The notes beneath the pieces are model-generated. The model made no database searches. It was not told the origin of the DNA and saw only the letters and a program-made list of their open reading frames with translations. From contig OZ037771.1 in the NCBI GenBank assembly GCA_964035545.1, forward strand, positions 10,237,408 through 10,301,407: 64,000 nucleotides of DNA, written 5' to 3'. Source of the stretch: Bugula neritina (Eukaryota; Bryozoa; Gymnolaemata; Cheilostomatida; Bugulidae). Below, one piece after another: positions 40,701 to 56,200 of this stretch; position 1 is the stretch's first letter; the number at the start of each line of letters is the position of its first letter. Position numbers and translations under genes: made by a program.

Positions 40701-43700
40701 AAAACACTGGAATATACTGCAACACATCCAAGTACATTGTAATATTCGGACATGTACTGTAACATACTGAAACATACTGAAACATACTGAAACAAAATGA
40801 AATATGCTGTAACACACTGAGTAATACTGAAAAATGCTGAAATATACTGTAACACAGTGAAGTACAATGCAAAATTCTGAAATATACTGTAAGATACTGA
40901 AATATGCCTCAACATGCTCAAATATACTGCAAGATACTGCAACATACGTAAATACACTGTAACATACTGAAATACACTGAAACATACTGCAACATACTGA
41001 AGTACACTGTAAATTATTGAAATACACTGCAACACATTGGAATACACTGCAACACACTGAAATATACTGTAACATACCGAAATACACTGCAACAAACCGC
41101 AACATACTGAAGTACACTGTAACATACCGAAATAAACTGCAACATAATGCAACATACTGAATTACACTGTAACATACTAAAATACACTGCAACATTCTGC
41201 AACATACTTCAACATACCGAAATAGACTGTAACATAATGAAATACACTGCAACACACTGCAACATACTGAAGTACGCTGTAAAATATTGAAATACACTGC
41301 AACACATTGGAATATACTGCAACACACTGAAATATACTGCAACATACTGAAATATACTGCAACATACTGCAACATACTGAAATATGCTGTAACAAACTAA
41401 AATACGCTGCAACACATTGGAATATACTGCAACATACCCAAATATATGGTAATATACTGAAATATACTGCAACACACCGCCACATACTGAAAAACACTGT
41501 AACAAACTGAAATGCGCTGCAACACATTGGAATATACTGCAACATACCCAAATAACTGGTGTTATACTGAGATATACTGAAATACACTGTAACACATTGA
41601 AAAATACGTCAACATACTGAAAGACACTACAACTCACTGAAGTATAGTGTAATATACGGAAATGTACTGTAACATACTGATATTTACTGCAACACACTGC
41701 GACATACTGCAACATACTGAAATACACTGTAATATACTGCAACATACTGAAATACACTGCAACAAACTGCAACAAACTGAAATATACGGCAACAAACTGA
41801 AAAATACTGCAACATACTGAAATGTACTGCAACAAACTGAAATATACTGCTAAACATCCAAGTACATCGTAAAATACGGACATGTACTGTAACATACTGA
41901 AACATACTGAAACATACTGAAACAAAATGAAATATACTGTAACACGCTGAGTAATACTGCAAAATGCTGAAATATACTGTAACACAGTGAAGTATACTGC
42001 AAAATTCTGAAATATGCTGTAAGATACTGAAATATGCCCCTACATACTCAAACATACTGCAAGATACTGCAACATACTGAAAGACACCGTAACGTACCGA
42101 AATAAACTGCAACTTACTGCAACATACTGAATTACACTGTAACATACTAAAATACGCTGAAACATTCTGCAACATACTTCAACATACTGAAATAGACTGT
42201 AACATAATGAAATACACTGCAACACACTGCAACATACTGAAGTACACTGTAAAATATTAAAATACACTGCAACAGATTGGAATATACTATAACACACTGA
42301 AATAAACTGCAACATACTGAAATATACTGCACTATACTGCAACATACTGAAATACACTGTAACATACTGCAACATACTGAAATACACCGTAACAAACTGA
42401 AATACACTGCAACACATTGAAATATACCACAACACACTGGAATATACTGCAACACATCCAAGTACATCGTAATATACGGACATGTACTGTAACATACTGA
42501 AACATACTGAAACATACTGAAACAAAATGAAATATACTGTAACACACTGAATAATTTTGCAAAATGCTGAAATATACTGTAACACAGTGAAGTAAACTGC
42601 AAAATTCTAAAACATGCTGTAACATACTAAAACATGAGCAATATACTGAAAAACGCCTCAACATATTCAAATATACTGCAAGATACTGCAACATACGTAA
42701 ATACACTGTAACATACTGAAATACACTGCAACATACTGCAACATACTGAAGTACACTGTAAATTATTGAAATCCACTGCAACACATTGGAATATACTACA
42801 GCACACTCAAATATACTGCAACATACTGAAATATACTTCAACATACTGCTACATAATGAAATACACTGTAACAGACTGTCACATACTGAAATACACTGCA
42901 ACAAACTGCAACATACTGAAGTACACTGTACATATTGAAAAACACTGCAACACACTGAAATGTACTGCAACACACTGAAATATACTGCAAAATACTTAAA
43001 TATACTTCAACATACTGCAACATACTGAAAGACACTACAACTCACTGAAATATAATGCAATATACAGAAATGTACTGTAACATACTGATATTTACTGTAA
43101 CACACTGAAATATACTGCAACACACTGAATTACACTGTAACATACTAAAATACACTGCAGCATACTAAAATACACTGCAACATTCTGCAACATACTTCAA
43201 CATACTGAAATACACTGTAATATAATGAAATACACTGCAACACATTGAAATATACTGCAACAAACTGAAATATACTGCAACATACTGAAACGTACTGCAA
43301 CATACTGAAATATACTGCAACACATCCAAGTACATCGTAATATACGGACATGTACTGTAACATACTGAAACATACTGAAATATACTGAAACATACTGCAA
43401 CATACTGAAATATACTGTAACAAACTGAAATACACTGCAACACATTGGAATATACTGCAACATACCCTAATATATTGTAATATACTTGAATGTACTGCAA
43501 CATACCGCAACATACTGAAATACATTGTAAAAAACAGAAATACACTGCAACACATTGGTATATACTGCAACATACCCAAATACATGATGATATACTGAAA
43601 AATACTGAAATACACTCTAACACATTGAAAAATACTGCAACATACTGAGAGACACTACAACTCACTGAAGTATAGTGTTATATACGGAAATGTAATGTAA

Positions 43701-46059
43701 CATACTGATATTTGCTGTAACACGCTGAAATATACTGCAACATACTGAAATACACTGTAACGTACCGAAATAAACTGCAACATACTGCAACATACTGAAT
43801 TACACTGTAACATACTAAAATACACTGCAACATTCTGCAACATACTTCAACATACTGAAATAGACTGTAAAATAATGAAATACACTGCCACATACTGCAA
43901 CATACTGAACTACACTGTAACATACTAAAAAATACTGCAACATACTAAAATACACTGCAACATCCTGCAACATACTTCAACATACTGAAATACACTGTAA
44001 CATAATGAAATAGACTGCAACACAATGAAATAGACTGCAACAAACTGAAATATACTGCAACAAACTCGAATATACTGCAACATACTGAAATATACTGCAA
44101 CACATCCAAGTACATCGTAATATACGGACATGTACTGTAACATAGTGAAACATACTAAAGCATACTGAAACATACTGAAACAAAATTAATTATACTGTAA
44201 CACCCCTAATAATACTGCAAAATGCTGAAGTATACTGTAACACAGTGAAGTATATGGCAAAATTCTGAAACATACTGTAACATACTGAAACATGAGCAAT
44301 ATACTGAAAAATGCCTCAACATATTCAAATATACTGCAAGAGACTGCAACATACGTAAATACACTCTAACATACTGAAATACACTGCAACATACTGCAAC
44401 ATACTGAAATACACTGTAACATACTGTAACATACTGAAATACACTGCAACAAACTGCAACATACTGAAGTACACTGTACATATTGAAAAACACTGCAACA
44501 AACTGAAATATACTGCAACACACTGAGATATACTGCAAATTACTGAAAAACACTACAACTCACTGAAGTATAGTGCAATATACAGAAATATACTGCAACA
44601 TACTGAAATACACTGTAACATACCGAAATAAGCTGCAACATACTGCAACATACTGAAATACACTGTTTCATACTAAAATACACTGCAACATACTAAAATA
44701 CACTGCAACATTCTGCAACTTTCTGCAACATACTTCAACATACTGAAATACGCTGCAACACATTGAAATATACTGCAGCAAACTGAAATATACTGCAACA
44801 TATTGCAACATACTGAAATACACTGTAACATAATGAAATACACTGCAACACATTGAAATATACCGCAACACACTGGAATATACTGCAACATACCCTAACA
44901 TATTGTAATATACTGAAATATACTGAAATACACTGAAACACATTGAAAAACATTGCAACATACCCAAATATATTGTAATATACTTAAATATACTGCAACA
45001 TACCGCAACATACTGAAATACATTGTAACAAACTGAAATACACTGCAACGCATTGGTATATACTGCGACATACCCAAATACGTGGTAATATACTGAAATA
45101 ATATACTGAAATACACTCTAACACATTGAAAAATACTGCAACATACTGAAAGACACTACAACTCACTGAAGTATAGTGTAATATACGGAAATGTACTGTA
45201 ACATACTGATATTTACTCTAACACACTGAAATATACTGCAACATACTGAAGTACACTGTAACGTACATAAACTAACTGCAACATACTGCAACATACTGAA
45301 TTACACTGTAACATACTAAAATACACTGCAACATTCTGCAACATACTTCAACATACGTAAATACACTGTAACATACTGAAATACACTGCAACAGACTGCA
45401 AAATACTGAAGTACACTGTAAATTCTTGAAATACACTGCAACACATTTGAATATACTGAAGCACACTGAAATATACTGCAACATACTGAAATACACTGTA
45501 ACAGACTGTCACATACTGAAATACACTGCAACATACTGCAACATACTGAAAGACACTACAACTCACTGAAGTATAGTGTAATATACGGAAATGTACTGTA
45601 ACATACTGATATTTACTGCAACACACTGCAACATACTGAAATACACTGTAACATAATGAAATACACTGCAACACATTGAAATATACTGCAACACACTGGA
45701 ATATACTGCAACACATCCAAGTACATCGTAATATACGGACATGTACTGTAACATACTGTAACATACTGAAACATACTGAAACAAAATGAAATATACTGTA
45801 ACACACTGAATAATACTGCAAAATGCTGAAATCTACTGTAACACAGTGAAGTATGCTGCAAAATTCTGAAACATACTGTAACATACTAAATTATGAGCAA
45901 TATACTGAAAAATGCCTCAACATACTCGAATATACTGCAAGATACTGCAACATACGTAAATACACTGTAACATTCCGGAAAGCACTGCAACATACTGCAA
46001 CATACTGAAGTACACTGTAACATAGTGTCATATACTGAAATACACTGCAACAAACTGCA

Positions 46060-49000
46060 ACATACTGAAGTACACTGTACATATTGAAAAACACTGCAAA
46101 ACACTGAAATGTACTGCAACACGCTGAAATATACTGCAAAATACTGAAATATACTTCAACATACTGCAACATACTGTACGACACTACAACTCACTGAAGT
46201 ATAGTGCAATATACAGAAATGTACTGTAACATACTGATATTTACTGTAACACACTGAAATATACTGCAACATACTGAAATACACTGTAACATACCGAAAT
46301 AAGCTGCAACATACTGCAACATACTGAAATACACTGTAACATACTAAAATACACTGCAACACATTGGAATATACTGAAGTATGCTGCAACATACTGAAAT
46401 ACACTGTAACAGACTGTCACATACTGAAATACACTGCAACAAACTGCAACATACTCAAGTACACTGTACAGATTGAAAAACACTGCAACACACTGAAATG
46501 TACTGCAACATACTGAAATACACTGTAACATACCGAAATAAACTGCAACATACCGCAACGTACTGAAATACACTGTAACACACTAAAATACACTGCAAAA
46601 GTTTGCAACATGCTTCAACATACTGAAATACACTGTAACATAATGAAATACAGTGCAACACATTGAAATATACTGCAACACACTGAAATATACTGCAAGA
46701 TACTGAAATGCACTTCAACATACTGAAAAACACTGCAACATATCGAAGTATATCGTAATATACGGACATGTACTGTAGCAGACTGAAACACGCTGAAACA
46801 TAATGAAACATACTTAAACATACTGAAATACACTGCAACATACTGCAACATACTGAAGTACACTGTAACGTTTTGAAATACACTGCAACACATTGAAATA
46901 TACCGCAACACACTGAAATATACTGCAACACATCCAAGTACATCGTAATATAGGGACATGTACTGTAACATACTGAAACATACTGAAACATACTGAAACA
47001 AAATGAAATATACTGTAACACACTGAGTATTACTGCAAAATGCTGAAATTTACTGTAACACAGTGAAGTATACTGCAAAATTCTGAAATATACTGTAAGA
47101 TACTGAAATATGCCTCAACATACTCAAATATACTGCAAGATACTGCAACATACATAAATACAATGTAACATACTGAAATACACTGCAACATACTGCAACA
47201 TACTGAAGCACACTGTAATATATTGAAGTACACTGCAACACATTGGAACATACTGCAACACACTGAAATATACTAAAACATACTGAAATATACTGCAACA
47301 TACTGCAACATACTGAAATACATTGTAACAAACTGAAATACACTGCAACACATTGGTATATACTGCAACATACCCAAATACATGGTAATATACTGAAATA
47401 TACTGAAATACACTCTAACACATTGAAAAATACTGCAACATACTGAAAGACACTACAACTCACTGAAGTATAGTGCTATATACGGAAATGTTATGTAACA
47501 TATTTATATTTACTGTAACACGCTGAAATATACTGCAACATACTGAAATACACTGTAACGTACCGAAATAAACTGCAACATACTACAACATACTGAATTA
47601 CACTGTAACATACTAAATTACACTGCAACATTCTGCAACATACTGAAGTACACTGTAAAATATCGAAATACACTGCAACACATTGGAATATCTTACAACA
47701 CACGGAAATATACAGCAACATACTGAAATATACTGCAACATACTGCAACATACTGAAATACACTGTAACATACTGAAATACACTGCAACATACTGCAACA
47801 TACTGAAATACACTGTTACATACTAAAATACACTGCAACATACTAAAATACACTGCAACATCCTGCAACATCCTGCAACATTCTGCAACATACTTCAGCA
47901 TACTGAAATACACTGTAAAATAATCGAATACACTGCAACACATTGAAATATACTGCAACAAACTGAAATATACTGTAACATACTGAAATTTACTGCAACA
48001 TACTGAAATACACTGCAACATATCAAAGTATATCGTAATATATGGACATGTACTGTAACATACTGAAACACACTGAAACATACTGAAACATACTGAAACA
48101 TACTTCAACACACTGAAATATACTAAAATATACTGAAATATACTGCAACATACTGAAATACACTGTAACAAACTGAAATACACTGCAATACATTGGAATA
48201 TACTGCAACATACCCTAATATATTGTAATATACTGAAATATACTGAAATACACTGTAACACATTGAAAAATACTGCAACATACTGAAAGACACTACAACT
48301 CACTGAAGTATAGTGTAATATACGGAAATGTACTGTAACATACTGACATTCACTGTAACACACTGAAATATACTGCAACATACTGAAATACACTGTAACA
48401 TACCGAAATAAACTGCAACATACCGCAACATACTGAAATACACTGTAACATACTAAAATACACTGCCAAATTTTGCAACATACTTCAACATACTGAAATA
48501 CACTGTAACATAATGAAATACAGTGGAACACATAGAAATATACTGCAACACACTGAAATATACTGCAACATACTGAAATGTACTTCAACATACTGAAAAA
48601 CACTGCAACATATCGCAGTATATCGTAATATACGGACATGTACTGTAGCAGACTGAAACACACTGAAACATACTGAAACATACTTAAACATACTGAAATA
48701 CACTGCAACATACTGCAACATACTGAAGTACACTGTAACGTTTTTGAAATACACTGCAACACATTGAAATATACAGCAACACACTGAAATATACTGCAAC
48801 ACATCCAAGTACATCGTAATATACGGACATGTACTGTAACATACTGAAACATACTGAAACAAAATGAAATATACTGTAACACACTGAGTAATACTGCAAA
48901 ATGCTGAAATATACTGTAACACAGTGAAGTATACTGCAAAATTCTGAAATATACTGTGAGATACTGAAATAAGCCTCAACATACTCAAATATACTGCAAG

Positions 49001-52000
49001 ATACTGCAACATACGTAAATACAATGTAACATACTGAAATACACTGCAACATACTGCAACATACTGAAGTACACTGTAATATATTGAACTACACTGCAAC
49101 ACATTGGAATATACTGCAACACACTGAAATATACTAAAACATACTGAAATATACTGCAACATACTGCAACATACTGAAATATACTGTAACAAACTGAAAT
49201 ACACTGCAACACATTGGAATATACTGCAACATACCCTAATATATTGTAATATACTTAAATATACTGCAACATACCGCAACATACTGAAATACATTGTAAC
49301 AAACTGAAATACACTGCAACACATTGGTATATACTGCAACATACCCAAAAACATGGTAATATACTGAAATATACTGAAATACACTCTAACACATTGAAAA
49401 ATACTGCAACATACTGAAAGACACTACAACTCACTGAAGTATAGTGTTATATACGGAAATGTTATGTAACATACTGATATTTACTGTAACACGCTGAAAT
49501 ATACTGCAACATACTGAAATACACTGTAACGTACCGAAATAAACTGCAACATACTGCAACATACTGAATTACACAGTAACATACTAAAATACACTGCAAC
49601 ATTCTGCAACATACTTCAACATACTGAAATAGACTGTAACATGATGAAATACACTGCAACATACTGCAACATACTGAAATACACTGTAACATACTGCAAC
49701 ATACTGAAATACACTGTAACAAACTGAAACACTTTGCAACACATTGAAATATACCGCAACACACTGAAATATACTGCAACACATCAAAGTACATCGTAAT
49801 ATACGGACATGTACTGTAGCAGACTGAAACACACTGAAACATACTGAAACATACTTAGACATACTGAAATACACTGCAACATACTGCAACATACTGAAGT
49901 ACACTGTAACGTTTTGAAATACACTGCAACACATTGGAATATCTTACAACACACTGAAATATACTGCAACATACTGAAATATACTGCAACATACTGCAAC
50001 ATACTGAAATACACTGTAACATACTGCAACATACTGAAATACACTGTAACAAACCGAAATACACTGCAATACATTGAAATATACCGCAACACACTGGAAT
50101 ATACTGCAACACATCCAAGTACATCGTAATATACAGACATGTACTGTAACATACTGAAACATACTGAAACATACTGAAACAAAATGAAATATACTGTAAC
50201 ACACTGAAAAATACTGCAAAATGCTGAAATATACTGTAACACAGTGAAGTATACTGCAAAAATCTGAAACATACTGTAACATACTAAAACATGAGCAATA
50301 TACTGAAAAATGCTTCAACATACTCAAATATACTGCAAGATACTGCAACATACGTAAATACACTCTAACATACTGAAATACACTGCAACATACTGCAACA
50401 TACTGAAATACACTGTTACATACTAAAATACACTGCAACATACTAAAATACACTGCAACATTCTGCACTCTGCAACATACTTCAACATACTGAAATACAC
50501 TGTAAAATAATGAAATACACTGCAACACATTGAAATATACTGCAACAAACTGAAATATACTGTAACATACTGAAATTTACTGCAACATACTGAAATACAC
50601 TGCAACATATCAAAGTATATCGTAATATATGGACATGTACTGTAACATACTGAAACACACTGAAACATACTGAAACATACTGAAACATACTTCAACACAC
50701 TGAAATATACTAAAATATACTGAAATATACTGCAACATACTGAAATACACTGTAACAAACTGAAATACACTGCAACACATTGGAATATACTGCAACATAC
50801 CCTAATATTTTGTAATATACTGAAATATACTGAAATACACTGTAACACATTGAAAAATACTGCAACATACTGAAAGACACTACAACTCACTGAAGTATAG
50901 TGTAATATACGGAAATGTACTGTAACATACTGACATTCACTGTAACACACTGAAATAGACTGCAACATGCTGAAATACACTGTAACATACCGAAATAAAC
51001 TGCAACATACCGCAACATACTGAAATACACTGTAGCATACTAAAATACACTGCAAAATTTTGCAACATACTTCAACATACTGAAATACACTATGACATAA
51101 TGAAATACAGTGCAACACACTGAAAAGTACTGCAACACACTGAAATATACTGCAACATACTGAAATGTACTTCAACATACTGAAAAACACTGCAACATAT
51201 CGCAGTATATCGTAATATACGGACATGTACTGTAGCAGACTGAAACACGCTGAAACATACTGAAACATACTTAAACATACTGAAATACACTGCAACATAC
51301 TGCAACATACTGAAGTACACTGTAACGTTTTTGAAATACACTGCAACACATTGAAATATACAGCAACACACTGAAATATACTGCAACACATCCAAGTACA
51401 TCGTAATATACGGACATGTACTGTAACATACTGAAACATACTGAAACAAAATGAAATATACTGTAACACACTGAGTAATACTGCAAAATGCTGAAATATA
51501 CTGTAACACAGTGAAGTATACTGCAAAATTCTGAAATATACTGTGAGATACTGAAATAAGCCTCAACATACTCAAATATACTGCAAGATACTGCAACATA
51601 CGTAAATACAATGTAACATACTGAAATACACTGCAACATACTGCAACATACTGAAGTACACTGTAATATATTGAACAACACTGCAACACATTGGAATATA
51701 CCGCAACACACTGAAATATACTAAAACATACTGAAATATACTGCAACATACTGCAACATACTGAAATATACTGTAACAAACTGAAATACACTGCAACACA
51801 TTGGAATATACTGCAACATACCCTAATATATTGTAATATACTTAAATATACTGCAACATACCACAACAAACTGAAACACATTGTAACAAACTGAAATACA
51901 CTGTAACACATTGGTATATACTGCAACATACCCAAAAACATGGTAATATACTGAAATATACTGAAATACACTCTAACACATTGAAATATACTGCAACATA

Positions 52001-53254
52001 CTGAAAGACACTACAACTCACTGAAGTATAGTGTTATATACGGAAATGTTATGTAACATACTGATATTTACTGTAACAAGCTGAAATATACTGCAACATA
52101 CTGAAATACACTGTAACGTACCCAAATAAACTGCAACATACTGCAACATACTGAATTACACAGTAACATACTAAAATACACTGCAACATTCTGCAACATA
52201 CTTCAACATACTGAAATAGACTGTAACATAATGAAATACACTGCAACATACTGCAACATACTGAAATACACTGTAACATACTGCAACATACTGAAATACA
52301 CTGTAACAAACTGAAATACACTGCAACACATTGAAATATACCGCAACACACTGAAATATACTGCAACATACTGAAACACACTGTAACGTACCGAAATAAA
52401 CTGCAACATACTGCAACATACTGAATTACACAGTAACATACTAAAATACACTGCAACATTCTGCAACATACTTCAACATACTGAAATAGACTGTAACATA
52501 ATGAAATACACTGCAACATACTGCAACATACTGAAATACACTGTAACATACTGCAACATACTGAAATACACTGTAACAAACTGAAACACTCTGCAACACA
52601 TTGAAATATACCGCAACACACTGAAATATACTGCAACACATCCAAGTACATCGTAATATACGGACATGTACTGTAGCAGACTGAAACACACTGAAACATA
52701 CTGAAACATACTTAAACATACTGAAATACACTGCAACATACTGCAACATACTGAAGTACACTGTAACGTTTTGAAATACACTGCAACACATTGGAATATC
52801 TTACAACACACTGAAATATACTGCAACATACTGAAATATACTGCAACATACTGCAACATACTGAAATACACTGTAACATACTGCAACATACTGAAATACA
52901 CTGTAACAAACCGAAATACACTGCAATACATTGAAATATACCGCAACACACTGGAATATACTGCAACACATCCAAGTACATCGTAATATACAGACATGTA
53001 CTGTAACATACTGAAACATACTGAAACATACTGAAACAAAATGAAATATACTGTAACACACTGAATAATACTGCAAAATGCTGAAATATACTGTAACACA
53101 GTGAAGTATACTGCAAAAATCTGAAACATACTGCAACATACTAAAACATGAGCAATATACTGAAAAATGCTTCAACATACTCAAATATACTGCAAGATAC
53201 TGCAACATACGTAAATACACTGTAACATACTGAAATACACTGCAACATACTGCA
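46060..53254 (+). repeat. 7,195-bp tandem duplication, copy 1
   Basis: The whole segment repeats at 53255-60449 with a constant offset of 7,195 bp and only scattered substitutions. One is TAGGGACATG near 46952 against TACGGACATG in copy 2; another is a C/T change near 46353. Breakpoints lie within about 46042-46078, 53237-53273 and 60432-60468. Inside, about 47490-49900 recur at about 50077-52490 (offset 2,587 bp), so the unit is itself a product of an older duplication. It contains no gene. Confidence 0.93.
52110..52650 (+). repeat. 270-bp tandem pair inside the 7,195-bp unit
   Basis: About 52110-52380 and 52380-52650 are near-identical direct copies, 27 units each. The pair recurs at about 59305-59845 in the second 7,195-bp copy but is single near 49520-49790, so it arose after the 2,587-bp duplication and before the 7,195-bp one. 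Confidence 0.8.
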
Positions 53255-56200
53255 ACATACTGAAGTACACTGTACATATTGAAAAACACTGCAAAACACT
53301 GAAATGTACTGCAACGCGCTGAAATATACTGCAAAATACTGAAATATACTTCAACATACTGCAACATACTGTACGACACTACAACTCACTGAAGTATAGT
53401 GCAATATACAGAAATGTACTGTAACATACTGATATTTACTGTAACACACTGAAATATACTGCAACATACTGAAATACACTGTAACATACCGAAATAAGCT
53501 GCAACATACTGCAACATACTGAAATACACTGTAACATACTAAAATACACTGCAATACATTGGAATATACTGAAGTATGCTGCAACATACTGAAATACACT
53601 GTAACAGACTGTCACATACTGAAATACACTGCAACAAACTGCAACATACTCAAGTACACTGTACAGATTGAAAAACACTGCAACACACTGAAATGTACTG
53701 CAACATACTGAAATACACTGTAACATACCGAAATAAACTGCAACATACCGCAACGTACTGAAATACACTGTAACACACTAAAATACACTGCAAAAGTTTG
53801 CAACATGCTTCAACATACTGAAATACACTGTAACATAATGAAATACAGTGCAACACATTGAAATATACTGCAACACACTGAAATATACTGCAAGATACTG
53901 AAATGCACTTCAACATACTGAAAAACACTGCAACATATCGAAGTATATCGTAATATACGGACATGTACTGTAGCAGACTGAAACACGCTGAAACATAATG
54001 AAACATACTTAAACATACTGAAATACACTGCAACATACTGCAACATACTGAAGTACACTGTAACGTTTTGAAATACACTGCAACACATTGAAATATACCG
54101 CAACACACTGAAATATACTGCAACACATCCAAGTACATCGTAATATACGGACATGTACTGTAACATACTGAAACATACTGAAACATACTGAAACAAAATG
54201 AAATATACTGTAACACACTGAGTATTACTGCAAAATGCTGAAATTTACTGTAACACAGTGAAGTATACTGCAAAATTCTGAAATATACTGTAAGATACTG
54301 AAATATGCCTCAACATACTCAAATATACTGCAAGATACTGCAACATACATAAATACAATGTAACATACTGAAATACACTGCAACATACTGCAACATACTG
54401 AAGCACACTGTAATATATTGAAGTACACTGCAACACATTGGAACATACTGCAACACACTGAAATATACTAAAACATACTGAAATATACTGCAACATACTG
54501 CAACATACTGAAATACATTGTAACAAACTGAAATACACTGCAACACATTGGTATATACTGCAACATACCCAAATACATGGTAATATACTGAAATATACTG
54601 AAATACACTCTAACACATTGAAAAATACTGCAACATACTGAAAGACACTACAACTCACTGAAGTATAGTGCTATATACGGAAATGTTATGTAACATATTT
54701 ATATTTACTGTAACACGCTGAAATATACTGCAACATACTGAAATACACTGTAACGTACCGAAATAAACTGCAACATACTACAACATACTGAATTACACTG
54801 TAACATACTAAATTACACTGCAACATTCTGCAACATACTGAAGTATACTGTAAAATATCGAAATACACTGCAACACATTGGAATATCTTACAACACACGG
54901 AAATATACAGCAACATACTGAAATATACTGCAACATACTGCAACATACTGAAATACACTGTAACATACTGAAATACACTGCAACATACTGCAACATACTG
55001 AAATACACTGTTACATACTAAAATACACTGCAACATACTAAAATACACTGCAACATCCTGCAACATCCTGCAACATTCTGCAACATACTTCAGCATACTG
55101 AAATACACTGTAAAATAATCAAATACACTGCAACACATTGAAATATACTGCAACAAACTGAAATATACTGTAACATACTGAAATTTACTGCAACATACTG
55201 AAATACACTGCAACATATCAAAGTATATCGTAATATATGGACATGTACTGTAACATACTGAAACACACTGAAACATACTGAAACATACTGAAACATACTT
55301 CAACACACTGAAATATACTAAAATATACTGAAATATACTGCAACATACTGAAATACACTGTAACAAACTGAAATACACTGCAATACATTGGAATATACTG
55401 CAACATACCCTAATATATTGTAATATACTGAAATATACTGAAATACACTGTAACACATTGAAAAATACTGCAACATACTGAAAGACACTACAACTCACTG
55501 AAGTATAGTGTAATATACGGAAATGTACTGTAACATACTGACATTCACTGTAACACACTGAAATATACTGCAACATACTGAAATACACTGTAACATACCG
55601 AAATAAACTGCAACATACCGCAACATACTGAAATACACTGTAACATACTAAAATACACTGCCAAATTTTGCAACATACTTCAACATACTGAAATACACTG
55701 TAACATAATGAAATACAGTGGAACACATAGAAATATACTGCAACACACTGAAATATACTGCAACATACTGAAATGTACTTCAACATACTGAAAAACACTG
55801 CAACATATCGCAGTATATCGTAATATACGGACATGTACTGTAGCAGACTGAAACACACTGAAACATACTGAAACATACTTAAACATACTGAAATACACTG
55901 CAACATACTGCAACATACTGAAGTACACTGTAACGTTTTTGAAATACACTGCAACACATTGAAATATACAGCAACACACTGAAATATACTGCAACACATC
56001 CAAGTACATCGTAATATACGGACATGTACTGTAACATACTGAAACATACTGAAACAAAATGAAATATACTGTAACACACTGAGTAATACTGCAAAATGCT
56101 GAAATATACTGTAACACAGTGAAGTATACTGCAAAATTCTGAAATATACTGTGAGATACTGAAATAAGCCTCAACATACTCAAATATACTGCAAGATACT

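Noticed and set aside
49914-50129. Plus-strand ORFs of 60-71 codons in the array (also 4937-5119, 34780-34983, 42766-42978, 52771-52986, 57109-57324, 59966-60181)
   Set aside because: They arise where local units lack the CTGAAA-borne TGA in one frame; they are short, repetitive and copied along with the blocks.
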